DNA of 64,000 nt, from the NCBI GenBank assembly GCA_045805265.1, contig JBJMLO010000011.1, positions 186,001 through 250,000 on the forward strand, given 5' to 3'. Numbering within the stretch: the stretch's first letter is position 1; each line of letters starts with the position of its first letter. Position numbers and translations under genes: made by a program. Source of the DNA: JBJMLO01 sp045805265 (lineage in GTDB: Bacteria > Actinomycetota > UBA4738 > JACQTL01). Under the pieces are notes generated by a model, which was given only the letters and a program-made list of their open reading frames with translations, had not been told where the DNA came from and did not search any database. Positions 24,319 to 32,721 of the stretch are shown piece after piece.

Positions 24319-25139
24319 GCAACCTCCTCCTCGAATCTCGCGGTCACGGAGCCGAGCCGGTCGAACTCGGCGTGCACGATGTCGCCGGGCGCCACAGGGA
24401 ACGCGGCGTGGAGCGCCCCGGTCATCACGAAGTGGCCGGGCTCGAGCGTCACGTCGAAAGGGGCCAGCGTATTCGCCAACCAGGCGACCGCGGACACCGG
24501 GTCGCCGAGCGCAGCGGCCCCGGCGCCGGTCCCCTGCACCTCGCCGTTTTTGGCGACCACCATGCCCACGAGCCTGGGGTCCCAGCCCTCGATCGGGACC
24601 ACGTGGCGTCCGAGGACGATCGCCGCCGACGACGCGAGGTCCGCGACGGTGTCCACGAGCTTGATCTTCCAGTCGCTGATCCGGCTGTCGACCACCTCGA
24701 TGGCGGCTCGCGCTCCCGCGATCGCCGCCGCGGCGTCGGCGACCGTCACGCCGGGACCGCGGAGCGGCCGCTCCAGCGTCAACGCGATCTCCGCCTCGGC
24801 CTTCGGCTGGATCAGCGTTGTGGACGCGATGGTCGCGCCGTCGTCGAACACCATGCTCGACAGCACGGGCCCGTAGTCCGGCTGGTCGACGCCCAGGAGC
24901 TGCTGCATCGGCCTCGATGTGAGCCCCAGCTTGTACCCGACGACCGACCCCCCCTCGCGGAGGATCATCGCGACGAGCTCCTGCTGGATCGCGTACGCGC
25001 CGGCCGGACCGAGGGACGTGTCCGCGTCGCTGATCGGCGGGATCGGAGCGCGGTCGCGCCGGGCCGCGTACAGCGCCTCCGCCCACGCCGTGGGAGTCCG
25101 CGAGCCCGTCGCCGTCCCGGCCCGCTCCGCGGAGGTCAT
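24315..25139 (-). CDS. dmpE: 2-Oxopent-4-enoate hydratase
   Basis: 274 residues from ATG 25139, overlapping the IclR stop (ATGA). YAIQQELVAMILREGGSVVG, YKLGLTSRPMQQLLGVDQPD and LIQPKAEAEIALTLERPL give the hydratase form of the family, with the metal-binding Glu residues in KAEAEIA and VVDSRISDW. It adds water to 2-oxopent-4-enoate to form 4-hydroxy-2-oxovalerate. The first 20 residues (Thr/Ala-rich) are longer than in most relatives. About 40% similar by eye to the decarboxylase at 21557, with which it may form a complex. Confidence 0.9.
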   Translation of the reverse strand: MTSAERAGTATGSRTPTAWAEALYAARRDRAPIPPISDADTSLGPAGAYAIQQELVAMILREGGSVVGYKLGLTSRPMQQLLGVDQPDYGPVLSSMVFDDGATIASTTLIQPKAEAEIALTLERPLRGPGVTVADAAAAIAGARAAIEVVDSRISDWKIKLVDTVADLASSAAIVLGRHVVPIEGWDPRLVGMVVAKNGEVQGTGAGAAALGDPVSAVAWLANTLAPFDVTLEPGHFVMTGALHAAFPVAPGDIVHAEFDRLGSVTARFEEEVA

Positions 25140-25912
25140 GCCACGCCCCCCCGGTAGCCCATCCGTCGCGAAGCGGTAGCGGCCGCCTCCACGACGGCCT
25201 GGATCGTCTGGCTCATCACCGGGTCCACCCGCGAGCCGGGCCCGGCGACGCTCATCGCAGCTACCACGTGCCCGGTGGCGTCGCGCACCGGCGCGGCGAC
25301 CGAGAGCACCCCTTCCTCGAACTCGTAGAGGTTCTGGGCCCACCCGCGGTGCCGGATCTCCTTGAGCTCCTTCCGGAGGAGGTCGTGATCGGTGATCGTG
25401 AACGGCGTCCGCGGCTGCAGCTCCCATCCGTCGAGCAGCCGGTCGAGCTGCCGCTCGGGAAGGTACGCGAGCAGGCACTTCCCGGTGCCGGTGCAGTAGG
25501 CCCAGTTCCGCCGCCCCACCTCCAGGAACAGCCGAAGCGTGTGGGGGCTGTCGAGCCGCTCGGTGTAGACCACCTCGCGCCCGTCGAGCACCGCCAGCTG
25601 GACGGTCTCGCCGGTGACGTTGCGCAGCTGCGCCATCGGCGGGACCGCCGCCTCGTGCATGGCGAACTGGGTCGAAACCGCCCCGGCGAGGTCGTAGACG
25701 GCCAGGCCCAGGCGGTACTTTCCCGTCTCGCGATCCTGTTCGAGCAGGTGCTCCGCCGTGAGGGTCGACACCAGGCGATGCGCGGTCGACTTCCCCAGCC
25801 CGAGCCGCCGCGCGAGCTCCGACACCCCGAGCTGCCGCTCGTGGTACGAGAACTGTTTCAGCAGGCGCGCCGCGTTGCGCACGCTGTCCAGCCGGCCGCG
25901 ATCCTCACCCAC
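25136..25912 (-). CDS. IclR-family transcriptional regulator of the aromatic locus
   Basis: 258 residues from GTG 25912, start inside the end of the upstream gene. The N-terminal winged helix reads SVRNAARLLKQFSYHERQLG, SELARRLGLGKSTAHRLVST and YRLGLAVYDLAGAV. The C-terminal effector domain has QLAVLDGREVVYTERLDSP, YCTGTGKCLLAYL and FEEGVLSVAAPVRD. IclR proteins control catabolic operons, often as activators, with aromatic or pathway ligands. Repeated GCGTTCC/GGAACG elements at 26632-26671 in the divergent promoter region resemble IclR-type sites. It is the second gene of the left arm, so it is probably self-regulated. Confidence 0.9.
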   Translation of the reverse strand: MGEDRGRLDSVRNAARLLKQFSYHERQLGVSELARRLGLGKSTAHRLVSTLTAEHLLEQDRETGKYRLGLAVYDLAGAVSTQFAMHEAAVPPMAQLRNVTGETVQLAVLDGREVVYTERLDSPHTLRLFLEVGRRNWAYCTGTGKCLLAYLPERQLDRLLDGWELQPRTPFTITDHDLLRKELKEIRHRGWAQNLYEFEEGVLSVAAPVRDATGHVVAAMSVAGPGSRVDPVMSQTIQAVVEAAATASRRMGYRGGVA

Positions 25913-26624
25913 GGCCGTCGCCCTCCGGGGCGCCCGTCGAGGCGCGATCTCCCCGCAACGCGCCGAGCACCGCCTTGCGAAACTCCGCCGGGGGGGTTCG
26001 TTCGTCGAGAGCCTTGAGAGCGTCGTCCCCCGGAGCGAGCTCGCGGGCGAGCAGCAGCCGGGCCCGAAGCAGCCCCGCCTGCGAGGCGCCCTCCATCTCG
26101 TCGACCAGCGCCTCGCGGCCGCCGGCGTGGGCGCGCATCTCCTCGAAGTCACGCGCCTCGGCCGAGTGGGCGTTCGCCAGCCCCGCCCCCGCGTGCCCGG
26201 CGTGATGGCCGGTGAGCTCCGACCCCGGCTGCACGATGAGGTGGTACAGGTACGTCGAGAGGCCCAGCGCCCGCCGCACCCGGTCGCCGGCCGCGCCCCC
26301 CGACTCGTCGATCATCCCCAACGCGGGGAGCACGACGGGATCGAAGAACCGCAGCGTCCACCGCATGCGGGGAAGCTGCTCCTCGACCTCCACCTCCGGC
26401 CCGACGGGCGCCGCCAGCCGTTCCCGGGTGGCGACGACGTGGAGGTTCCGGACGCCGGCCGCGACGACCGTGAACGGCCCCCCGAGGAGCGGCATGCGGC
26501 CCCGGACGGCCGGAGGCTGGAGCTCCGCGACCGAGGCGTAGGACTGGTGGACGGTCCGCACGTAATCGCCCATCGCCTGACGCATGTCCTCGGGACGCGG
26601 CCGGTCGGTCACGCGGGGCATCAT
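25905..26624 (-). CDS. Uncharacterised protein, first gene of the lower-pathway operon
   Basis: 239 residues if it starts at ATG 26624; ATG 26621 or GTG 26612 are alternatives. It contains RPEDMRQAMGDYVRTVHQSY, PFTVVAAGVRNLHVVATRE, EQLPRMRWTLRFFDPV, LSTYLYHLIVQPGSELTGHH and a helical C-terminus with LLRARLLLARELAPGDD. There is no signal peptide or membrane segment. The His cluster (TGHHAGHAGAGLANAH) could bind metal. I do not recognise the family. Position at the head of a catabolic operon next to its regulator suggests an enzyme or accessory specific to the substrate, not a general protein. Confidence 0.65.
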   Translation of the reverse strand: MMPRVTDRPRPEDMRQAMGDYVRTVHQSYASVAELQPPAVRGRMPLLGGPFTVVAAGVRNLHVVATRERLAAPVGPEVEVEEQLPRMRWTLRFFDPVVLPALGMIDESGGAAGDRVRRALGLSTYLYHLIVQPGSELTGHHAGHAGAGLANAHSAEARDFEEMRAHAGGREALVDEMEGASQAGLLRARLLLARELAPGDDALKALDERTPPAEFRKAVLGALRGDRASTGAPEGDGRG

Positions 26625-26631
26625 AGAGGCG

Positions 26632-26781
26632 GCGTTCCGCAACGGGGGAAAGCGTTCCTCTGAACGGAACGTCAGCTTGGACCAAATGCCAGAGGCGCGG
26701 ACCCGCCGACCGGCTCGGACTCGAGTTGGTGTCCCGCCCTGCGGGACATCTTCCCTCGACGCGGAACGGTGTGGGTATCGT
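26632..26781. promoter_or_regulatory. Divergent control region of the aromatic locus (two dyads, leaderless -10)
   Basis: The 165-bp gap between the two arms contains repeats. GCGTTCC occurs at 26632 and 26652, 20 bp apart, and the second copy forms an inverted repeat with GGAACG (CGTTCC 26653-26658, GGAACG 26666-26671). This resembles IclR-type operators. A second, perfect dyad has arms TGTCCCGC (26730-26737) and GCGGGACA (26741-26748). TATCGT (26776-26781) is a -10-like box eight bases before the ATG at 26790, with no Shine-Dalgarno between, so the right arm is probably translated from a leaderless mRNA. Confidence 0.5.
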
Positions 26782-26789
26782 CGCGGCCG

Positions 26790-27698
26790 ATGGGAATCCT
26801 GCGGCTCTCGCACGTCGACATCGCGGTCCCCGACCTCGACCTGGCATCGGCCTACTACACGCAGGTCATGGGCCTGTTCGAGACCCACCGAACCCCGGAT
26901 CGCGCCTTCTTCAAGTGCTGGGACGAGGAGGACCACCATTCCCTGGCGGTCCGGTACGACCCTCGCGTCGGGATCGACCTGTTCTCGTTCAAGGTCGAGG
27001 ACGAGGACGACCTGGAGGACCTCGAGCGGCGCGTGGAGGCCGCCGGGACCCGCGTCCACCGGGTGTCGGCCGGCGAGGAAGTCGGACAGGGCACCTCGAT
27101 CCGGTTCGAGACCCCCTCCGGGCACACGATGGAGCTGGTCCACGAGGTCGAGAGGGTCGGCGGGCTCCTCGGCAAGGTGAACCCGCGGCCCGCTCCCGAG
27201 GGGACCCTCGGGATCGCGCCGCCCCGTATGGACCACCTCCTGGTCACCGCCGAGGAGGTGCCGGAGGCGAACCGGTTCTACATGGACGTCCTCGGGTTCC
27301 GCCTCACCGAGCAGCTGCTCGACGGCGACGGGCACCAGATCGGCGTGTGGCTCGAACGCTCGCATTCGCCCCACGACCTGGCCGTCGTCAGCGGGACCAA
27401 CGGCGGGCTGCACCACTTCGCGTACTGGCTGGACGACTGGGACCACGTCCGCAGGGCCGCCGACATCCTGGCCTACAACTCGATCCAGATCGACGTCGGG
27501 CCCACCCGCCACGGCGTCACCCGCGGGAACACGATCTACTTCTTCGACCCGATGGGCACGCGCAACGAGGTGTTCACCGGGGGCTACCGGCCTGACCCGG
27601 ACTTCCCCACGATCACGTGGACCGAGGACAACATCGGGAAGGCGATCTTCTACTACGAGGGCGACCTCAACGAGCGCTTCATGAAGGTGCACACGTGA
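26790..27698 (+). CDS. Catechol 2,3-dioxygenase (type I extradiol), copy 1
   Basis: 302 residues, leaderless-looking ATG 26790. Two VOC modules: the N-terminal one opens MGILRLSHVDIAVPDLDLA, and the C-terminal one holds the iron site. Ligands are His149 in PRMDHLLVT, His208/209 in GGLHHFAYWLDDW and Glu260 in GTRNEVFTGGY. His241 and Tyr250 equivalents sit in TRHGVTRGNTIYFFD. It cleaves a catechol next to the hydroxyls to a 2-hydroxymuconic semialdehyde, the substrate of the dehydrogenase in the divergent arm. A near-duplicate follows after 16 bases. Confidence 0.93.
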   Translation: MGILRLSHVDIAVPDLDLASAYYTQVMGLFETHRTPDRAFFKCWDEEDHHSLAVRYDPRVGIDLFSFKVEDEDDLEDLERRVEAAGTRVHRVSAGEEVGQGTSIRFETPSGHTMELVHEVERVGGLLGKVNPRPAPEGTLGIAPPRMDHLLVTAEEVPEANRFYMDVLGFRLTEQLLDGDGHQIGVWLERSHSPHDLAVVSGTNGGLHHFAYWLDDWDHVRRAADILAYNSIQIDVGPTRHGVTRGNTIYFFDPMGTRNEVFTGGYRPDPDFPTITWTEDNIGKAIFYYEGDLNERFMKVHT

Positions 27699-27714
27699 AC
27701 CGGGCGTACGCGTA

Positions 27715-28626
27715 GTGGGCATCCTCCGGCTGTCGCACGTCGAGATCCGGGTCCCCGACCTCGAGCTGGCGACGGCCTACTATACCGAGGTCCTCGGGCT
27801 GATCGAGACCGACCGGGAGGCCGAGCGGGTCTTCCTGAAGTGCTGGGACGAGCACCAGCACCACTCCGTGATCCTCAAGTACGCGCCGACCTACGGCCTG
27901 GAGACGATCGGGTTCAAGCTCGGGGAGCGCGGGGACCTCGACGGGTTCGCCGGGAAGCTCGACGGGGCGGGCGTGGTGGCGAAGCGCTTGGCCGCCGGCG
28001 AGCTCGGCCCGGGCAGCGGCGAGACGCTCCGGTTCGACGCCCCCTCGGGCCACACGGTCGACCTCGTGCACGGGATGCAGCAGGTGGGGAACCTCCTGCC
28101 GCTCACGAACCCGCCGCCCGAGCCCCTGGGGCTGGTTGGGATCCATCCGCCCCGCATCGACCATGCCTTCCTCATGTGCGAGGACGTCGACCTCGTCACC
28201 CAGTTCTTCCGCGACGTGCTCGGGTTCCGGGTCACCGAGCAGATCATGGGGGACGACGGCCATCGCCTCGTCAGCTTCCTCGAGCGCACCCACACCTCGC
28301 ACGACCTCGCGTTCATCACCGGGCCCAACGGCGCGTTCCACCATGTCGGGTTCTGGCTCGACGACTGGACGGGGCTCCGGCAGGCCGCCGACATCTGCTC
28401 GTTCCACGGAGTCCGCATCGACGCCGGGCCCACCCGGCACGGCGCCACGCGCGGCTGGGGCCTGTACTTCTTCGACCCGGCGGGCAACCGCAACGAGGTG
28501 TATACCGGCGGCTACTGGGCGGATCCGGATCGCGAGCCGGTCACGTGGACCGAGGCCGAGATGGGGCGGGCGATCTTCTACTACGAGGGCGCGGTGGACC
28601 AGAAGTTCCTCACGGAGCACAGCTGA
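27715..28626 (+). CDS. Catechol 2,3-dioxygenase (type I extradiol), copy 2
   Basis: 303 residues from GTG 27715. It aligns throughout with the previous protein (MGILRLSHVEIRVPDLELAT; FHHVGFWLDDW; RNEVYTGGYW), roughly 60% identical by eye. Iron ligands His150, His209/210 and Glu261 are all present. The active-site border differs (QIMGDDGHRLVSFLERTH against QLLDGDGHQIGVWLERSH), so the two may prefer different catechols, for example unsubstituted and alkyl-substituted. It ends in a TGATG overlap with the phosphatase gene, showing that the two are translated together. Confidence 0.93.
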   Translation: MGILRLSHVEIRVPDLELATAYYTEVLGLIETDREAERVFLKCWDEHQHHSVILKYAPTYGLETIGFKLGERGDLDGFAGKLDGAGVVAKRLAAGELGPGSGETLRFDAPSGHTVDLVHGMQQVGNLLPLTNPPPEPLGLVGIHPPRIDHAFLMCEDVDLVTQFFRDVLGFRVTEQIMGDDGHRLVSFLERTHTSHDLAFITGPNGAFHHVGFWLDDWTGLRQAADICSFHGVRIDAGPTRHGATRGWGLYFFDPAGNRNEVYTGGYWADPDREPVTWTEAEMGRAIFYYEGAVDQKFLTEHS

Positions 28627-29723
28627 TGGACGACGAGCGCTCCCCCGACCTGCCGCACACCGACCGATCGGACGCGCCGATGTACCTGGCGCGGTACCGC
28701 GAGCGACGGGCTCGGTCGGAGCCCGCCTCGGCGAACGGCGACGGTCAGACCATCGAGGACGACCGGCAGGTCCCGCTCTACCTGCAGCGCTTCCGCGAGC
28801 GGCGCGTCGAGGGCGCGCTCGACGCCCCTCCCCCGCTGTGGCGCGACCGGGACCTCCCGTTCCAGCAGGCGCTCTCGGAGGACAACCGGAACAAGGAGAT
28901 CTCGGCGCCCCCGGAGGCCCGCCCGCGCATCGCGAACGAGATCTACCTCGTCCGCCACGCCGAGACCCAGGGCTACTCGACGGAGTCGGGCATCACGCCG
29001 CTCGGGACATGGCAGGCCCATACGTACGGCCACACGCTGGCCAAGCGCGCGCGGACCGGGGAGCGGATCGTCATCGCCACCGCGCCGACCAACCGCGCGG
29101 GCCAGACGGCCGAGAACCTCCACCGTGGCCTCCTCGACGGCCTGGCGATGTTCGACAAGGACGTCGAGGTCGCCCCGCCCGAGCCGATGGAGGAGTTCGA
29201 GAACTTCCGGGTGGCCACGCCCGACGGCTTCCGCGACGTCACGGCGGCCTTCCGCGAGTACTACTCGCTGCTCGAGGAGTTCGAACGGACCGCGCTCGGC
29301 GACCGCCCGATGTGGCTCGTGGAGGTCGACCGGTTCTGGCGCACACAGCAGGGCGGCGGCGACCCGATCCAGCACTGGCTGACGATCCCCATGCTCCACT
29401 TCGAGCCGCCGGCAATGGTCGTCCGGCGGTTCTGGTCCGGGCTCCGCCGCCTCGCCGCCGACCACCCGGGCGCCCGGCTGGTGGTCACGACGCATTCAGG
29501 GCCGATCCGGGCCTTCGCCATCGCGGCGTTCGGCTACGACCCGGGCGAGCCGTACAACACCGAGCACGTCCGGGTGAAGCTCATGGAAGGAGGGCGTGAG
29601 GCCCTGGTCGCCTACCGGAACCGCGTGCAGGAGGTCCACGTCCCGTCCACGGAGGACCTGCCCGAGTGGACCGTGACCGCCGACCCGTCGCTCGCCGCCT
29701 CGTCGTCCGCGCAGGAGGACTGA
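28626..29723 (+). CDS. Histidine phosphatase-superfamily protein with repeat-bearing N-terminal extension
   Basis: 365 residues from ATG 28626. Residues 104-340 form a histidine phosphatase domain: IYLVRHAETQ with catalytic Arg110-His111, the PTNRAGQTAENLHRG segment with a second Arg, and LVVTTHSGPIRAFA with the second catalytic His. The first 100 residues are unusual: MYLARYRERR (19-28) is repeated as LYLQRFRERR (51-60), then comes an acidic linker. Co-translation with a ring-cleavage dioxygenase and a dikinase suggests it removes phosphate from an aryl phosphate intermediate. The extension may dock to a partner enzyme. Activity and partner are inferred. Confidence 0.82.
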   Translation: MDDERSPDLPHTDRSDAPMYLARYRERRARSEPASANGDGQTIEDDRQVPLYLQRFRERRVEGALDAPPPLWRDRDLPFQQALSEDNRNKEISAPPEARPRIANEIYLVRHAETQGYSTESGITPLGTWQAHTYGHTLAKRARTGERIVIATAPTNRAGQTAENLHRGLLDGLAMFDKDVEVAPPEPMEEFENFRVATPDGFRDVTAAFREYYSLLEEFERTALGDRPMWLVEVDRFWRTQQGGGDPIQHWLTIPMLHFEPPAMVVRRFWSGLRRLAADHPGARLVVTTHSGPIRAFAIAAFGYDPGEPYNTEHVRVKLMEGGREALVAYRNRVQEVHVPSTEDLPEWTVTADPSLAASSSAQED

Positions 29724-30820
29724 TGACCGACTACATCGTGTGGTTCGACCGGTACACCGACGAGCACCACGCGAGGGTCGGCGGGAAGAACGCGAGCCTC
29801 GGGCAGATGATGGCGGCCGGCCTGCCAGTCCCTCCCGGGTTCGCGGTCACCACCGAGGCCTACCACACGCTGCGCGACCACTCCGAGCTGCGGGCCGAGG
29901 TCAGCGGGCTGCTCGCCATGATCGACCTCGCCGACGCTGACGGGCTCGAGCGCATCTCGGCGCGGGTCCGCGCGATCATCGACGGTGCGGAGCTCCCGGA
30001 CGAGCTCCGCCGACAGGTCGCCGAGGCGTACGCCGAGCTGTGCGAGCGGTGCGAGGTCCAGGACGTCCCCGTGGCGGTGAGGTCGTCGGCCACCGCCGAG
30101 GATCTGCCCGACGCGAGCTTCGCCGGCGAGCACGACACGTTCCTGTGGGTCCGCGGCGCCGACGCCGTCCTCGAGAAGGTGCGCCGGTGCTGGTCGAGCG
30201 TCTTCACGGCCCGGGCCATCAGCTACCGTCAGAAGACCGGACACGACCACGACGTCATCTCGATGAGCGTCGGCGTGCAGAAGATGGTCCAGCCGCGCAC
30301 CTCGGGCGTCGCGTTCACGCTCAACCCCACCGACGGCGACCGGTCCTCCGTGGCCATCGACGCCTCGTGGGGCCTGGGCGAGGCGGTCGTGGGCGGCGAG
30401 GTGAACCCCGACAACTTCCTGGTCGACAAGGTGATGTTCGAGATCGTCCGGCGGAGCATCTCGAGCAAGTCGATCGAGTACCGGGTCGGAGCCGACGACC
30501 GCGTGGAGCACGTCGACGTGGAGCCCGAGCGCCAGCTCGCGCCCTGCCTCACCGATGACGAGGTCAAGGCGGTGGCTCGGCTCGCCCGCAGGGCCGAGAA
30601 GCACTACGGGCACCCGCAGGACATCGAGTGGGCCCTCGACATGCACCTGCCCGCAGGCGAGAACGTCGTGCTGCTCCAGAGCCGTCCGGAGACCGTCTGG
30701 AGCCGCAAGCCGAAGCCACCGATCGCCCGTCCCACGGGTATGGACAGCATCGTGTCCACCCTGCTGTCTCCACTGAACAAGGCGCGCAAGGAGGAGGGCG
30801 CCGGGCAGACGCACGCGTAG
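29723..30820 (+). CDS. PEP synthase-like ATP-binding subunit (phenylphosphate synthase-type)
   Basis: 365 residues from ATG 29723 (TGATG junction). It is the N-terminal ATP-grasp domain of the PEP synthase/PPDK family as a separate protein: VGGKNASLGQMMAAGLPVPP, VPVAVRSSATAEDLPDASFA, VQKMVQPRTSGVAFTLNPTD, SWGLGEAVVGGEVNPDNFLV, and EWALD with LLQSRPETVW. It ends after the ATP site and lacks the swivelling His and PEP/pyruvate domains. Split subunits of this size occur in phenylphosphate synthase of anaerobic phenol degraders and in the actinobacterial cresol-phosphorylating CreHI system. ATP would phosphorylate the His of the next gene's product. Confidence 0.87.
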   Translation: MTDYIVWFDRYTDEHHARVGGKNASLGQMMAAGLPVPPGFAVTTEAYHTLRDHSELRAEVSGLLAMIDLADADGLERISARVRAIIDGAELPDELRRQVAEAYAELCERCEVQDVPVAVRSSATAEDLPDASFAGEHDTFLWVRGADAVLEKVRRCWSSVFTARAISYRQKTGHDHDVISMSVGVQKMVQPRTSGVAFTLNPTDGDRSSVAIDASWGLGEAVVGGEVNPDNFLVDKVMFEIVRRSISSKSIEYRVGADDRVEHVDVEPERQLAPCLTDDEVKAVARLARRAEKHYGHPQDIEWALDMHLPAGENVVLLQSRPETVWSRKPKPPIARPTGMDSIVSTLLSPLNKARKEEGAGQTHA

Positions 30821-30848
30821 ACGGCCATTCGATTCGTGAGGAGGGGAA

Positions 30849-32669
30849 GTGGCTGAGCAGAGGTTCCCGAGCCCGTTCGAGATCGAGACGCCCGAGGGCG
30901 CCGAGGGGTGGCAGGACCTGTACACCTACTCGCTGCCGTTCAGCGAGGACCGCCGCGAGTACGAGGAGTCCGCGTTCTGGTTCCAGGACGGGATCCATTG
31001 GGGCCAGGTCCTCCACCCGTGGGACTCGACGTTCCTGGAGTTCGCGCTCGCGTCGCTGTCGCAGTACAACACGCGCCACTACCTGATCCCGCCTGCGCTC
31101 GGCGTCGACTTCCGGGTGCTGAACGGCTACGTGTACCTCGCCCCGGTCGGCGTGGCCGACCCCGCCGAGGTCGAGCGCAGAGTGCCGCACTTCCTGGAAC
31201 GGGCCGGGTTCTACTTCGGCAACTGGGGTGACCTGTACGGGAAGTGGCTCGAGAAGATCCGGCCGCTCATCGAGGAGATGGAGGCCCTGTCGTTCGAGCC
31301 CTTGCCCGAGATGGAGGACATGGAGGTCGTCACCAGTGGCCGGGGGATGGGCTCGGGCTGGGACATCCAGGCCTCGTACCACCACCTGGTCGACCTCGCC
31401 CTCAAGCTGTGGCAGTACCACTTCGAGTTCCTCAACCTCGGGTACGCCGCGTACCTCGACTACTTCGGGTTCTGCAAGCAGGCCTTCCCGAACATCCCGG
31501 ACCTCGCCATCGCCAAGATGGTGGCCGGCATCGACGTCGACCTGTTCCGGCCGAACGAGGAGCTGAAGAACCTCGCGAAGTCTGCCGTCGAGCTGGGGAT
31601 CGCGGACCAGCTGCTGCAGGGGTCGGCGGCGGACGCGCTCCGGTCGCTCGAGGGCTCGGACGCGGGCAGGCAGTGGCTCGAGCAGTGGGAGGCGGTCAAG
31701 AACCCGTGGTTCAACTTCTCCGCCGGCGGCGGCTTCTACCACAGCGACGACATCTGGATCGAGAACCTCGAGGTACCGCTCGGCTACCTGCGCGGCTACG
31801 TGGCGAAGGTCCAGAAGGGCGAGGACATCGCCCGCCCGATCGACGAGGTCGTTGCGGAGCGCGACCGCATCGTGGGCGAGTACACGGAGCTGCTCGGGTC
31901 GGACGAGGACCGCGAGGCGTTCGAGCAGAAGCTGGGCCTAGCGCGGGTGGTGTTCCCGTACGTCGAGAACCACAACTTCTACGTCGAGCACTGGGGCCAC
32001 TCCGTGCTGTGGCGGAAGATGCGTCAGCTCGGCCAGGTGTTCGTGAAAGAGGGGTTCTTCGCCGATCCGAACGACGTCTTCTCTCTGAAGCGCGACGAGG
32101 TTCCCGAGGCGATCTGGGACATGTACTCGGCGTGGGCCGTCGGGACCGAGCCCCGCGGACCCAAGTACTGGCCGCGCGAGATCGAGCGCCGGAAGGGGAT
32201 CCTCGACGCGCTGGCGAAGTGGTCGCCGCCGAAGGCCCTGGGCGAGCCGCCCGACGTGGTCACCGAGCCGTTCACGATCATGTTGTGGGGCATCACGACC
32301 GACTCGGTGAACATGTGGCTCGGCGCCGGGGACGGCGGTGAGGACAGCGGCGAGCTCCGCGGGTTCGCGGCCTCGCCGGGCACGGCGGAGGGTCCGGCCC
32401 GGGTCATCCACACCGCCGACGAGATCGGCACGGTCGAGGAGGGAGAGATCCTCGTCGCGCCGATCACGGCGCCGGCGTGGGCTCCCATCTTCGGCACGAT
32501 CAAGGCCACCGTGACCGACATCGGCGGGATGATGTCCCACGCCGCCATCGTGTGCCGGGAGTACGGGCTGCCCGCCGTCACCGGGACGGCGTTCGCCACG
32601 CGCGACATCAAGACCGGACAGCGCATCAGGGTCGACGGGAGCAACGGGACGGTGACGATCCTCGACTGA
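30849..32669 (+). CDS. PEP synthase-like phosphohistidine and substrate-binding subunit
   Basis: 606 residues from GTG 30849, GAGGAGGGG six bases upstream. The last 90 residues are the swivelling phosphohistidine domain: FAASPGTAEGPARVIHTADE, VAPITAPAWAPIFGTI and TDIGGMMSHAAIVCREYG, with catalytic His564. The first 500 residues are a helix-rich region with many Trp and Tyr (HWGQVLHPWDSTFLEFA; YLDYFGFC; NHNFYVEHWGHSVLW) and no PEP-synthase TIM barrel. This is the layout of the larger subunit of phenylphosphate synthase and of rifampin phosphotransferase. With the preceding subunit it would carry out phenol + ATP + H2O to aryl phosphate + AMP + Pi. Exact substrate unknown. Confidence 0.85.
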   Translation: MAEQRFPSPFEIETPEGAEGWQDLYTYSLPFSEDRREYEESAFWFQDGIHWGQVLHPWDSTFLEFALASLSQYNTRHYLIPPALGVDFRVLNGYVYLAPVGVADPAEVERRVPHFLERAGFYFGNWGDLYGKWLEKIRPLIEEMEALSFEPLPEMEDMEVVTSGRGMGSGWDIQASYHHLVDLALKLWQYHFEFLNLGYAAYLDYFGFCKQAFPNIPDLAIAKMVAGIDVDLFRPNEELKNLAKSAVELGIADQLLQGSAADALRSLEGSDAGRQWLEQWEAVKNPWFNFSAGGGFYHSDDIWIENLEVPLGYLRGYVAKVQKGEDIARPIDEVVAERDRIVGEYTELLGSDEDREAFEQKLGLARVVFPYVENHNFYVEHWGHSVLWRKMRQLGQVFVKEGFFADPNDVFSLKRDEVPEAIWDMYSAWAVGTEPRGPKYWPREIERRKGILDALAKWSPPKALGEPPDVVTEPFTIMLWGITTDSVNMWLGAGDGGEDSGELRGFAASPGTAEGPARVIHTADEIGTVEEGEILVAPITAPAWAPIFGTIKATVTDIGGMMSHAAIVCREYGLPAVTGTAFATRDIKTGQRIRVDGSNGTVTILD

Positions 32670-32721
32670 GCGGGCGCCGGGGAGGCGTACACCCGACCCG
32701 GCCGCTGGAAGGAGCGCACGC

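Noticed and set aside
19820..25139. Meta-pathway operon as a novel system in itself
   Set aside because: Every enzyme is a standard member of a well-described pathway; only the phosphatase, ferredoxin and unknown genes around it are unusual.
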